Positions 1 to 6,427 of a stretch of DNA of 9,421 bases are shown one piece after another. Under the pieces are notes generated by a model that was given only the letters and a program-made list of their open reading frames with translations, ran no database searches and was not told the origin of the DNA. This stretch comes from an uncultured Bacteroidales bacterium. GTDB taxonomy: Bacteria; Bacteroidota; Bacteroidia; Bacteroidales; UBA4417. How positions within the stretch are numbered: the first letter of the stretch is position 1; each line of letters starts with the position of its first letter. The DNA lies in assembly GCA_937965665.1 (NCBI GenBank), contig CALCJE010000334.1, positions 1 to 9,421 of the forward strand. The letters are read 5' to 3'. Position numbers and translations under genes: made by a program.

Positions 1-4
1 AGTT

Positions 5-35
5 CAAAAGTATTTAAAGATTTTAAATGTTTCAA
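5..35 (-). promoter_or_regulatory. Bacteroidota-type promoter reading off the left edge
   Basis: On the minus strand a perfect TAnnTTTG -7 element (TACTTTTG, 5-12) is preceded, after exactly 20 bases, by TTG (33-35), which fits the Bacteroidota sigma factor consensus. The TTG is part of the core GTTGAAAC that ends the neighbouring attC-like site, so the promoter belongs to the start of the next cassette-like unit, whose gene would lie left of the window. The same -7 sequence and the same spacing occur at 6428-6458. AT-rich DNA gives chance matches, but having both elements at the correct spacing makes this a reasonable call. Confidence 0.5.
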
Positions 36-84
36 CGAACACGCAAACCCGCATTTGCAATAGCGTTTGTTAGGGCTAGTTGTA
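29..84 (-). repeat. attC-like recombination site (short) ending cassette 1
   Basis: Read on the minus strand, this site has a left box ending in AAC (GCCCTAAC, 69-76), an imperfect palindrome, and a right core GTTGAAAC (29-36). The inner stem is GCAAA/TTTGC around a six-base loop. The outer arms AACaAAC/GTTcGTT pair less well, with unpaired bases. The left box extended to 69-84 is the reverse complement of the start of the same unit at 1071-1086, matching at 15 of 16 positions. That is the relation expected when a cassette is made from an excised circle. At about 50 bases it is slightly shorter than typical attC sites. It lies immediately after the stop codon of the TPR gene. Confidence 0.55.
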
Positions 85-1056
85 CTATTCTTTTATTTGA
101 TATAACTTGTTTTCCAATCTGTTTAAATAACTGGTTAAGTCGTATCTTTCTAGCTTTTTAATATCGTTTAGTACTTTTAATCCAATAGCTTTATTCTTTG
201 TCTCAATGCACGACACCACAATATTTAATCCAGTCTTATAACCCTGTTTGTCTATGTTATATAAAGGGTAAATCATGGACATTACCTCTTCACTTCTTCC
301 ATGTTTACCTAAATCTCCAGAAATCTGCATCATTGCATCAGGCTCATTTGTAACTCTTGGCAAGATTTCGCGATATATCTTTATTGCATTCTCACTTTCT
401 CCTTTGTCTAAATAGTCTCGTGCAATCCAAAGTTGGGCTCTCCAACTAGAAGGAATCTCGGAAATTTTCTTCATTATGTTGAGATATTCTTCTTTCCCTC
501 CTTTCTCTTTATGAATCGCGCCTATCCATACAACTGCATTTTCGTTATTGGGATTTAGCTCAATTGATTCCCATAAAGTATTATAACTTTTTTCAGTATG
601 TCCTTGTGCATCATAGACTTTAGCAAGATTTGTTTTTAAATACGATTTTTCAATACAAATTTTAATACCTAAGACTAAAGTCTGCTCTGCTTCTTCTAGT
701 AGATTACTTTTCAAATAAATAATGCCTAATACATTATATGCTCTACTAGTATCGTAATCAATTGATATTAATCTTTGCCCCGCATCTATTAATTCTTTAT
801 TAAACCCATCATATAATGAAGTAATAATCACACCATACAAGTTGTCAGGGTTATCCCAAACCTTTTGTAGTTGATCGGGCAGGATCTTTTCACCATACTC
901 TTTTCTAGGGTAGGAATACTCATTCCCATTATCATCATATAACTTTATGATTTCTTTTGTTTGCATGCTGTCAATAGTATTTAAGTCAGATTTGATTGAT
1001 TGTGTAAATACAAATGTTGGAATCAATACGAAAATTATCAATAAAGTTTTTCTCAT
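85..1056 (-). CDS. Secreted tetratricopeptide-repeat protein (cassette 1 gene)
   Basis: The 323-residue protein begins with a Sec signal peptide (Arg/Lys at 2-3, hydrophobic 5-17, likely cleavage near FVFTQ|S at 19-20), so it is probably periplasmic or surface-exposed. Helical TPR-like units are visible at about 105-136 (YNVLGIIYLKSNLLEEAEQ), 139-170 and 207-238. Residues 20-100 match no family I recognise. The reading frame stays open for 40 codons upstream, but that part would be translated through the palindromic site at 1079-1210. The ATG at 1056 directly precedes the signal peptide and is therefore the chosen start. Only 29 bases separate it from the cassette boundary and no promoter is visible, so expression probably depends on upstream transcription. 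The stop codon sits one base from the attC-like box. A role as a protein-interaction scaffold is inferred from the TPRs only; the specific function is unknown. Confidence 0.8.
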   Translation of the reverse strand: MRKTLLIIFVLIPTFVFTQSIKSDLNTIDSMQTKEIIKLYDDNGNEYSYPRKEYGEKILPDQLQKVWDNPDNLYGVIITSLYDGFNKELIDAGQRLISIDYDTSRAYNVLGIIYLKSNLLEEAEQTLVLGIKICIEKSYLKTNLAKVYDAQGHTEKSYNTLWESIELNPNNENAVVWIGAIHKEKGGKEEYLNIMKKISEIPSSWRAQLWIARDYLDKGESENAIKIYREILPRVTNEPDAMMQISGDLGKHGRSEEVMSMIYPLYNIDKQGYKTGLNIVVSCIETKNKAIGLKVLNDIKKLERYDLTSYLNRLENKLYQIKE

Positions 1057-1078
1057 GGAATGCGTTTTTTTACAATTA

Positions 1079-1218
1079 GCCCTAACGATGGCGGTATGGC
1101 CAGTAAGGGATTGCGGAGCGACGTCCCTATCAACCGAGACGAAAGATTGATGCGGGTGATGCGCTTCGTATACCACTGAAACCCTTATTGGCTATACCGC
1201 ATGTTGGCGTTTCGTGCA
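1079..1218 (-). repeat. attC-like recombination site (long) between cassettes 2 and 1
   Basis: On the minus strand the order is left box (CGCCAAC within 1203-1218), long imperfect hairpin, and core GTTAGGGC (1079-1086). On the plus strand the main arms are GCGGTATGGCCAGTAAGGG (1091-1109) and CCCTTATTGGCTATACCGC (1182-1200), which pair at 17 of 19 positions. The outer AAC/GTT borders also pair, with two unpaired single bases between them and the arms, like the extrahelical bases of attC. Inside, ATCAATC/GGTTGAT forms a further stem and the rest pairs partly, so the whole element could fold into one long hairpin. The 1203-1218 box is the near reverse complement of 2073-2087, the start of the same unit. 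The extra bases lie on the core-proximal arm, whereas classical attC has its extra base on the other arm. A small non-autonomous transposon with terminal inverted repeats is an alternative, but no target duplication is seen. Confidence 0.6.
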
Positions 1219-1220
1219 TT

Positions 1221-2045
1221 TTAAAGTTCAGGCTTTATTAGTTTTATTTCTTTACAAAATTGATAATCAACCAGAACCGAGTCTATTTGATTGTCTCTTG
1301 AGTCGTAAATTTTTGTTTTAATCAGGTTACCAATACCATTGTATTCATATCGAAAATATGTTCCAAACTCCAAATCACCATTTTTGTCACGAAACTCATA
1401 TTTAATCAGGTTTGAATTATCATCATATGAATAAAGATAGCTTTGAAACAATTCAATATCATCAGATTCATGATTTGAATATCGTAAACGTTCGATATTG
1501 TTGCCTCTACTATCATACTTGTAATACATTTTATCATAAACCGTCTTAAATTCATTAGATAAAACTGTAACAACACTATCCAGTAGTCCATTGTTATAGA
1601 AATAATTGGTGGACGTATCAAGTATATCATTGGCTGAGTACTTTTTCTTGTCAATGATAGTATTATCTGAATATTCGAAAGTGTTATATCCTGTTAGAAT
1701 CATGTCCAAATCATAAAACTCTGTTTTTACTTTTTTACCTGCATCATAGTAATACTTTGAATATCCTTCATAACTCCTAAAATATTCAACAAGTCTGTTT
1801 TCAGAATCATATTTATAAGTCTCGTAGTAATTATTATTTGAATCGAAAAAATCAGTTTCCACTCTTGTTAGAAAACCATCTTTATTATAAAATTCAATCG
1901 TCGATTTTACTTGGTTGTCATATCCGGAAGATGCACTGGAAACCGTAGTTCCCGTACATTCTTCAGAATCATTTTTATCCTTATCACAGCTTAAGAGTAA
2001 TGTAATTGTTAAAAATCCTAATAAAAAAATCTTAAAGTTTTTCAC
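1221..2045 (-). CDS. YD-repeat lipoprotein (cassette 2 gene)
   Basis: The 274-residue protein starts at a GTG codon (2045). It opens with a lipoprotein signal: Lys-2 and Lys-5, a hydrophobic stretch 6-18, and a lipobox LLSC with Cys-20 as the lipidated residue, followed by an acidic and lysine-rich DKDKND segment. The body is built of repeated Tyr-rich beta-hairpin-like units with YxYD followed by N(R/L/N)(L/I): 77-88 (YKYDSENRLVEY), 174-189, 205-218 and 233-246. This resembles the YD/RHS repeats of Bacteroidota surface proteins. No RHS core, toxin domain or protease motif is present, and it is far shorter than true Rhs proteins. It probably sits on the outer membrane or in the periplasm; its function is unknown. 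The stop codon lies a few bases before the attC-like box and the gene fills the whole cassette. No clear promoter lies inside the 42-base leader. Confidence 0.78.
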   Translation of the reverse strand: MKNFKIFLLGFLTITLLLSCDKDKNDSEECTGTTVSSASSGYDNQVKSTIEFYNKDGFLTRVETDFFDSNNNYYETYKYDSENRLVEYFRSYEGYSKYYYDAGKKVKTEFYDLDMILTGYNTFEYSDNTIIDKKKYSANDILDTSTNYFYNNGLLDSVVTVLSNEFKTVYDKMYYKYDSRGNNIERLRYSNHESDDIELFQSYLYSYDDNSNLIKYEFRDKNGDLEFGTYFRYEYNGIGNLIKTKIYDSRDNQIDSVLVDYQFCKEIKLIKPEL

Positions 2046-2072
2046 GGTTAATATGTATTTGTTTGGTCTTTT

Positions 2073-2087
2073 TGCATGAACGCCAAC
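2073..2087 (-). other. Cassette core site at the proximal end of the array
   Basis: On the minus strand GTTGGCGTTCATGCA (2087-2073) opens cassette 2. Its reverse complement TGCATGAACGCCAAC matches TGCACGAAACGCCAAC before the long attC-like site (1203-1218) with one substitution and one gap. To the right there is no palindromic partner, and the plus strand contains no GTT from 2088 to about 2230, so no further attC-like site can be fitted here. The position may be an attI-like or secondary recombination site. Confidence 0.45.
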
Positions 2088-2119
2088 TTGCTAATATCAT
2101 AATCAAGCTGGTACTTTTA

Positions 2120-2171
2120 TATATTTCAATCAACCTGAATTTTCAACGGCACCTGTATATTTCAATCCACC
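2120..2171. repeat. Short direct repeat, 16 bases, 36-base period
   Basis: TATATTTCAATCAACC (2120-2135) recurs as TATATTTCAATCCACC (2156-2171), matching at 15 of 16 positions. It lies just outside the array end. Its role is unknown; it could be a protein-binding pair or a chance duplication in AT-rich DNA. Confidence 0.4.
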
Positions 2172-2195
2172 AAATATACCATTTTTTCAAATATA
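2171..2195 (-). promoter_or_regulatory. Two tandem -7-like elements pointing into the cassette array
   Basis: On the minus strand TATATTTG occurs twice (2188-2195 and 2171-2178), each a perfect match to TAnnTTTG, 17 bases apart. They read toward the first cassette, about 85-100 bases before its boundary, where an array promoter would be expected. Neither has a TTG or TTTG at the usual 19-21 base distance; the nearest TTG upstream of the first is 26 bases away. The DNA is very AT-rich, so this is a weak candidate. Confidence 0.3.
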
Positions 2196-2399
2196 CGTAG
2201 CAGGAGCATATATTTAGTACTCAATGAATTTTAAATTATTACGGCACCTTATGTTTCCGTAAATAAAACCATGCATTACCGGGCCGGATTTCTTATATCT
2301 GCATGTATTTTGGTTAGTGATGGTTGATGGCAATCTGGCCTGAATAGAATAAATCCTTACAGGAATTATAAAAATTGTAATAATGAGCTGAAAAAATCC

Positions 2400-4700
2400 T
2401 TATTTCGCTACATGTGATATACTGTTTTCTATAAACGGCTCATAAATAATTAAAACCGAAGGAAATGAGGTAATCCACTTGTTATGTGATTCAAATAATT
2501 TTTTCCAGCTGGCAATGCTGATAATAACCAGGTCCTGGTTTTGCAAAAGGCTAACATCCATTTCCTGATCCATAAGCAGGCTGATATGGTTGGGGGCAAT
2601 TTGCTCGATGGCACGTATGCTTTCCTTTATTTCCGAATCTTTTATACTTCCGTTAGCATCAAAAACTGTGACCTGTGAGTCGGAGTTTGAAATGAGTTTT
2701 TGCGCGTACCGGATCAGGAAAGCATCAGCTGTTTCGAAAACCGGAACGAATACTTTATCTGTTTTCGCCAGGTTCTTGTCGAGTAATATACCAACCGGAA
2801 CTTCGCTTTTTGAAAGTACAATGCGGGTACTCTCTTCGAATGGCAGTTTTTCGAACCACTTATCCTGGGCTTTTTTTGCATGAACGCGCTCAGGACCAAT
2901 AATGCGGGTGGTAAACCCAAGAACACGACCTAGCATACTTCCTTCGTAAATGGACTGCCCGATGCCCAGCAGCAGCAGATCGTAATCACCTTTGTTAGCT
3001 ACTTCGGGTATATCACTCATAATATCATTCGAAACTTTGAAAAGGGAAGTGATTTTCTGGTCGAGCAGCCTGGCTTCGTTAACTACAGGTGTAAAACTAT
3101 TGTGTTCGTATTCATCTACCTGTTCCTGGCTTTGTTCATTGTTTGGGGTAAGGTGCAGAACGGTTACCAGCGAATTATCTTTCATGTTTTTTACAAAACT
3201 ATGTGCCAGGCGTAATAAGGTTACTCCTTTTTCGGGTTTGGCAAAGGCTACCAGGACTTTGTATTTGCTCATAAGCCTGATTTCGGTAGGTGCCTCGTGT
3301 TGATTTTTTGAAAACAACCTTGTAATCAGGTTCAATGCCGGTCCGGTCATAAATGTGGTAAGCAGGGCCATGATCACCATCATGGAGAAGATTTCGGGTG
3401 TGAGTATTCCAAGATCGTAACCGATATTTAAAACAACAAGTTCCATCAGTCCACGTGTATTCATCAGTGCGCCAATGGATAAACTATTCTGCCAGTTTTG
3501 GCCCACGAACCTTGCTGCCAGCGCCCCACCGACAAATTTACCGGTAACGGCTACCAGTATGATCAGGCCGGTTACTCCCAAAAGGTTCATGTCGTTTATC
3601 AATCCGATCTGAGTACGCAGACCGGTAAAAACAAAAAACAAGGGAAGCAGAAGAATAACAGCCACATCCTCAATTTTTTCAATCAACAGGTTTTTAAACC
3701 TGGCATTATCGGGCATAATGGTTCCGGCCACAAAAGCGCCGAATAAAGCGTGCAACCCTATAATTTCAGTAAAATAAGCAGAGATGATAAGTGTACAGAG
3801 GAAAATGGCAACCACTGGTTTGCTCAGGTTTTCGCGTGAAGAATGCAGATCGCCGACCCTGTTGAGAAAAGGCTTAATTATTTTGAGCATCACAAGTATG
3901 TATAACAACGCCAGCAACAGGGTAAACACAGTACTAAGCAGCGATCCGGCTTTGGCAACAGCCACAACAGCTGCCAGCAGGCTCCATGCGGTTACATCAT
4001 CAACTGCAGCGCAGGTAATGGAAATTACTCCCAGTGGGGTTTTCTGAATGCCCCGGTCGTGAACAATACGCGCAAGAACCGGAAATGCAGTAATACTCAT
4101 CGCGACGCCCATAAATAACCCGAACGAAAGGAACGGAATTCCGGGGGGAGCAAATGAAGTGTAGATGAAAAAGGCCAGCCCCAGGCCAAGGGTAAAAGGT
4201 AAAATGATACTGGCATGGCTGATCAGCACAGCATCTTCGGCCCTGTTTTTTAAGGTTTTAATATCAAGTTCCATCCCTACGATAAACATAAAGAGGATTA
4301 AGCCGATCTGGCTCAGAAATTGCAGGTTTCCAAGACTCTGAACCGGGAAGAGTGCAGTGGAAAAAGCCGGCAGAAAGGCACCTGCAAACGATGGTCCCAG
4401 CAATATCCCGGCAACAATTTCACCTATAACTGCCGGCTGCCCGATTTTTAGAGAGAGCCAGCCTAGTATGCGGGCAACAATAATGATGGTAATGATCTGT
4501 GCCAGTAAAAGAGCCAGCGGACTCTGGATATTATGCCACAAACCCAGGAGAAATTGGGACTGCGGGTTTGTTTCGAGGGCTGTTTTAGTAAGTATGCGGC
4601 CCGATTCCAAACCTTTGCCTAGGAGAAAAATGCCATACATCAGTGCAACAAAGGCGCTTATGGTGACGAAATAAGCTAATAATATTTTTAATTTCTTCAC
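2400..4700 (-). CDS. CPA2/CHX-type cation:proton antiporter with universal-stress-like C-terminal tail
   Basis: The 766-residue inner-membrane protein would exchange K+ or Na+ for H+. It has an N-terminal hydrophobic segment (5-27) and a Na+/H+ exchanger domain (about 62-462). Conserved motifs are GQPAVIGEIVAGILLGPS (87-104), SITAFPVLARI (202-212), AAVDDVTAW with the ion-binding Asp pair 234/235 (231-239), GLHALFGAFVAG (315-326) and MNTRGLMELVVLNIG (413-427). The last is characteristic of the CHX branch known from plants and many bacteria. The tail (about 479-766) has two alpha/beta halves resembling UspA folds (479-600 and 630-755; DYDLLLLGIG at 572-581), as in CHX-like proteins, probably regulatory. 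No TrkA-N/RCK domain is present, which separates it from KefB/KefC. The start is a GTG at 4700; the first in-frame ATG (residue 21) would cut into the first hydrophobic segment. It stands alone, 260 bases after the LytTR regulator. Ion specificity cannot be read from sequence. Confidence 0.88.
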   Translation of the reverse strand: MKKLKILLAYFVTISAFVALMYGIFLLGKGLESGRILTKTALETNPQSQFLLGLWHNIQSPLALLLAQIITIIIVARILGWLSLKIGQPAVIGEIVAGILLGPSFAGAFLPAFSTALFPVQSLGNLQFLSQIGLILFMFIVGMELDIKTLKNRAEDAVLISHASIILPFTLGLGLAFFIYTSFAPPGIPFLSFGLFMGVAMSITAFPVLARIVHDRGIQKTPLGVISITCAAVDDVTAWSLLAAVVAVAKAGSLLSTVFTLLLALLYILVMLKIIKPFLNRVGDLHSSRENLSKPVVAIFLCTLIISAYFTEIIGLHALFGAFVAGTIMPDNARFKNLLIEKIEDVAVILLLPLFFVFTGLRTQIGLINDMNLLGVTGLIILVAVTGKFVGGALAARFVGQNWQNSLSIGALMNTRGLMELVVLNIGYDLGILTPEIFSMMVIMALLTTFMTGPALNLITRLFSKNQHEAPTEIRLMSKYKVLVAFAKPEKGVTLLRLAHSFVKNMKDNSLVTVLHLTPNNEQSQEQVDEYEHNSFTPVVNEARLLDQKITSLFKVSNDIMSDIPEVANKGDYDLLLLGIGQSIYEGSMLGRVLGFTTRIIGPERVHAKKAQDKWFEKLPFEESTRIVLSKSEVPVGILLDKNLAKTDKVFVPVFETADAFLIRYAQKLISNSDSQVTVFDANGSIKDSEIKESIRAIEQIAPNHISLLMDQEMDVSLLQNQDLVIISIASWKKLFESHNKWITSFPSVLIIYEPFIENSISHVAK

Positions 4701-4960
4701 AATTCGAGGGTAAGAAGGTTTGCATTTTTACAAAAACTGAAAGCCACAGTGTTACGTGTATAAGAGATTTTAATTTAAACAGATGGTTAGCCGGTTAATA
4801 GCCAATACAAAGTTGAAAAGTTTTACCGGATAATAAACCTGAGATTGCGGTAACGGGATCGTTTTTGTAATGAGCCGGCTAAAAAATGTAATAAAATGTT
4901 TTAAATCTGTATATTCTGCAATATCAATAGTGAAATACAACTTTTATCTGATCAGAAATC
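4701..4960. other. Non-coding gap between the LytTR regulator and the antiporter gene
   Basis: These 260 bases probably hold the antiporter promoter. A seven-of-eight match to the -7 element (CAACTTTG on the minus strand, ending near 4809) lacks a good -33 element, so I do not call it. A perfect 10-base palindrome TCTGATCAGA (4947-4956) lies just after the regulator's stop codon, but it is not followed by a T-run and is not a convincing terminator. TTAGCCGGTT (from 4787) and AGCCGGCTAA (from 4872) form a loose inverted repeat. Confidence 0.4.
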
Positions 4961-5683
4961 TCACTCTAAATTAATATGCTGAATCAAATTCTTCCGGTAC
5001 GTTTCGCTCAGCGTAACGACCAAAGGTTGTCCGTTCTCACCTGGTATACGCAGGGTTATTTCGTTGTGCGAAAAAAAGTGAATGGATTTCAAAGCTACTA
5101 TCTCCTTTTTATTGATTTGGCAGAACTGGCCTTCAGGCAATAATGTCATTAGTCTTTCGAAAGTAATGTTTTTAAAAACCAAGGAGGAACCATCGTGCAT
5201 ACGTGCAACTTTATCACGGCTGTCGGTTTCGGACGTTTTTATATGAACCAGCTGATCAAAGTAAATCAGCGCCCTGCCTTTGTCAGTTAAAAGTTGTATA
5301 AATTTAGGCGCGGGATAAATACCTTCGAGGCGTTTAACAGCCTTTTGCACCGCTGTTCGAAGCCGTTCGGGTTGAACAGGTTTCTGCAGGTAATCAACAG
5401 CATCAAGTTCAAATGCGTCAATCGCGTACTCTTTGTAAGCAGTAACAAAAATTACCGGTTTTTCACTAAGCAGGCGGGTAACCTGTAGACCGTTCAGGCC
5501 GGGCATTTCAATATCAAGGATACATAAATCACACTCAATGTCCTGAAATTCTTTCATGAAAGCATTTGGATTATTAAATGCCCGCACTACTTCGAGTTCA
5601 GGGATTTGTTCGCAGAGTAACTTCAGGTATGTTAATCCCTGCAGTTCATCATCCAATAGCAAGCACTTTAGCTTTGTGTTCAA
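4961..5683 (-). CDS. LytTR-family response regulator (REC + LytTR DNA-binding domain)
   Basis: The 240-residue cytoplasmic transcription regulator has a receiver domain at about 5-120: acidic pair Asp-11/Asp-12, phosphoacceptor Asp-57 in CILDIEMPG, Thr-81 and Lys-101. A LytTR domain follows at about 125-238, with the family signatures FCQINKKEIVALKSI (187-201) and LSETYRKNL (225-233). Length is normal for the family. The only start that keeps the receiver intact is a TTG at 5683: an in-frame TAA lies three codons upstream and the first internal ATG is at residue 43. It overlaps the upstream kinase gene by 35 bases in another frame, so translation is probably coupled to the kinase. It is the natural phosphorylation partner of that kinase. 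Target promoters are unknown; autoregulation at 6416-6458 is possible but inferred. Confidence 0.9.
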   Translation of the reverse strand: MNTKLKCLLLDDELQGLTYLKLLCEQIPELEVVRAFNNPNAFMKEFQDIECDLCILDIEMPGLNGLQVTRLLSEKPVIFVTAYKEYAIDAFELDAVDYLQKPVQPERLRTAVQKAVKRLEGIYPAPKFIQLLTDKGRALIYFDQLVHIKTSETDSRDKVARMHDGSSLVFKNITFERLMTLLPEGQFCQINKKEIVALKSIHFFSHNEITLRIPGENGQPLVVTLSETYRKNLIQHINLE

Positions 5684-6389
5684 GCAGGTTTATTTTTAAA
5701 TGAGCGATATATACATTGTCCTCAACAAACTTATCAAGGGTATAATTCTCTTTGTAAATGATTTTTAAGCGTTGTTCCATAATTTCATCGCCAATGCCGC
5801 TTTTTTCCTTTTTCATAGGCTCTTTGCCGGAAATTCTATTAGCCACTGTCAGCGAAAAAATTCCGTCGTATAGCGAAACTGTAACAGAAATAAAAGATTC
5901 AGGGCTCTGCAAATCGGCATGTTTGAATGCATTTTCAATAAGTTCAACCGATATTAACGGAACAAGATAACGCTGCATGTATATGTGTTCATTTTCATGA
6001 ATCTTCAGTTTTACTTTCAGGTCGAAAAGCGGGCTCAGTTTTATTTTGTTGATCTCAATGAGGCTTACAATAAAATCGATTTCCTCCTTGGGTGTAACAT
6101 ACTGTTTGTGGCTGTCGTACAAAATATAATCGAGTACATTCGATAATTTATCGATGGCGTAATACGATTGATATACATGCGATTGTACAGAGTTCAGGAT
6201 ATTTTTAAGCAGGTGGGGGTTAAGCCTGGTTTGGGCAACTTCAAGCTGATTACTGTTATATTGTTGTTCAATATCTTCATATTTACTGATCGTATCCGCG
6301 TTTTTCTGCTGTTCACGACGCAGCCGGATCAGCAAATATAAAACCCAACCGCCCAGCAATACCAGGATTGCGATTAGCCAAAAAAGCAT
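5649..6389 (-). CDS. Short membrane LytS-like sensor histidine kinase
   Basis: The 246-residue kinase has one membrane segment (2-22), a polar coiled-coil-like stretch (23-55) and a His_kinase domain. Phosphoacceptor His-59 lies in RLNPHLLKNILNSV (family consensus is close to LNPHFLFNTLNSI), the N box ELIENAFKHA has Asn-153, and VAN (182-184) and GIG (198-200) represent the nucleotide-binding region. The last box (GIGDEIMEQRLKIIY) departs from the usual GIGLxNxxxRL. There is no 5TM or 7TM sensor domain, no TPR and no periplasmic domain, so any input must come through the membrane segment, the coiled coil or a partner. Downstream, the LytTR regulator starts inside this gene's last codons, forming a two-gene operon. 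A good promoter lies 39 bases upstream of the ATG (6428-6458). Confidence 0.88.
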   Translation of the reverse strand: MLFWLIAILVLLGGWVLYLLIRLRREQQKNADTISKYEDIEQQYNSNQLEVAQTRLNPHLLKNILNSVQSHVYQSYYAIDKLSNVLDYILYDSHKQYVTPKEEIDFIVSLIEINKIKLSPLFDLKVKLKIHENEHIYMQRYLVPLISVELIENAFKHADLQSPESFISVTVSLYDGIFSLTVANRISGKEPMKKEKSGIGDEIMEQRLKIIYKENYTLDKFVEDNVYIAHLKINLLEHKAKVLAIG

Positions 6390-6415
6390 TTACACTTAAA
6401 GTTAATGTCGAGTCA

Positions 6416-6427
6416 TTCATATATGAA
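6416..6427. promoter_or_regulatory. Perfect 12-base palindrome at the predicted transcription start (operator candidate)
   Basis: TTCATATATGAA is its own reverse complement and lies directly downstream of the -7 element of the kinase promoter (6428-6435), so it would cover the start point. A bound repressor here would block the kinase-regulator operon. No identical copy was noticed elsewhere in the window. It is AT-rich, so chance is possible. Confidence 0.35.

Larger units (their letters stand above)
36..2086 (-). mobile_element. Two-cassette integron-like array without integrase (CALIN-like)
   Basis: Two consecutive minus-strand units run 2086-1086 and 1085-36, about 1.0 kb each. Each starts with TT of a G|TT core, carries one gene in the same direction, and ends in an imperfect palindrome with AAC...GTT borders. 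In both units the box before the palindrome is complementary to that unit's own first bases. This self-matching rule is diagnostic of integron cassettes, because both halves come from one circular attC. The DNA is clearly AT-richer than its surroundings: hand counts give 15 of 60 G+C at 1801-1860 against 26 of 60 at 7201-7260 and 33 of 60 at 6721-6780. No tyrosine recombinase is seen, and to the right of 2087, where attI and intI would lie, there is an antiporter gene. The alternative is an unrelated family of palindrome-bounded repeat units. Confidence 0.55.
2088..2399. other. AT-rich non-coding stretch between the cassette array and the antiporter gene
   Basis: These 312 bases hold no credible coding region. 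They contain a near-identical direct repeat (2120-2171), two -7-like elements on the minus strand (2171-2195), and a weak inverted repeat TTACGG-N12-CCGTAA (2239-2262). The nonamer ACGGCACCT also occurs twice (2146-2154 and 2241-2249). I see no stem plus T-run that would terminate the antiporter transcript, so readthrough into the cassette array is possible. Confidence 0.5.

Noticed and set aside
1057..1176. Upstream extension of the TPR reading frame (40 more codons).
   Set aside because: It would translate the attC-like palindrome and hide the signal peptide; the ATG at 1056 fits a secreted protein far better.
1091..1200. Insertion sequence or MITE made of the 19-base inverted repeats.
   Set aside because: No transposase and no flanking target duplication; the outer boxes match the starts of the neighbouring units, which a MITE does not explain. 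It is kept as an alternative only.
2590..4674. Several plus-strand open frames opposite the antiporter.
   Set aside because: They are shadows of a strongly conserved coding region; none shows a signal peptide, domain or start context of its own.
4941..4960. Terminator after the LytTR regulator (palindrome TCTGATCAGA).
   Set aside because: The palindrome has no loop and no T-run follows it.
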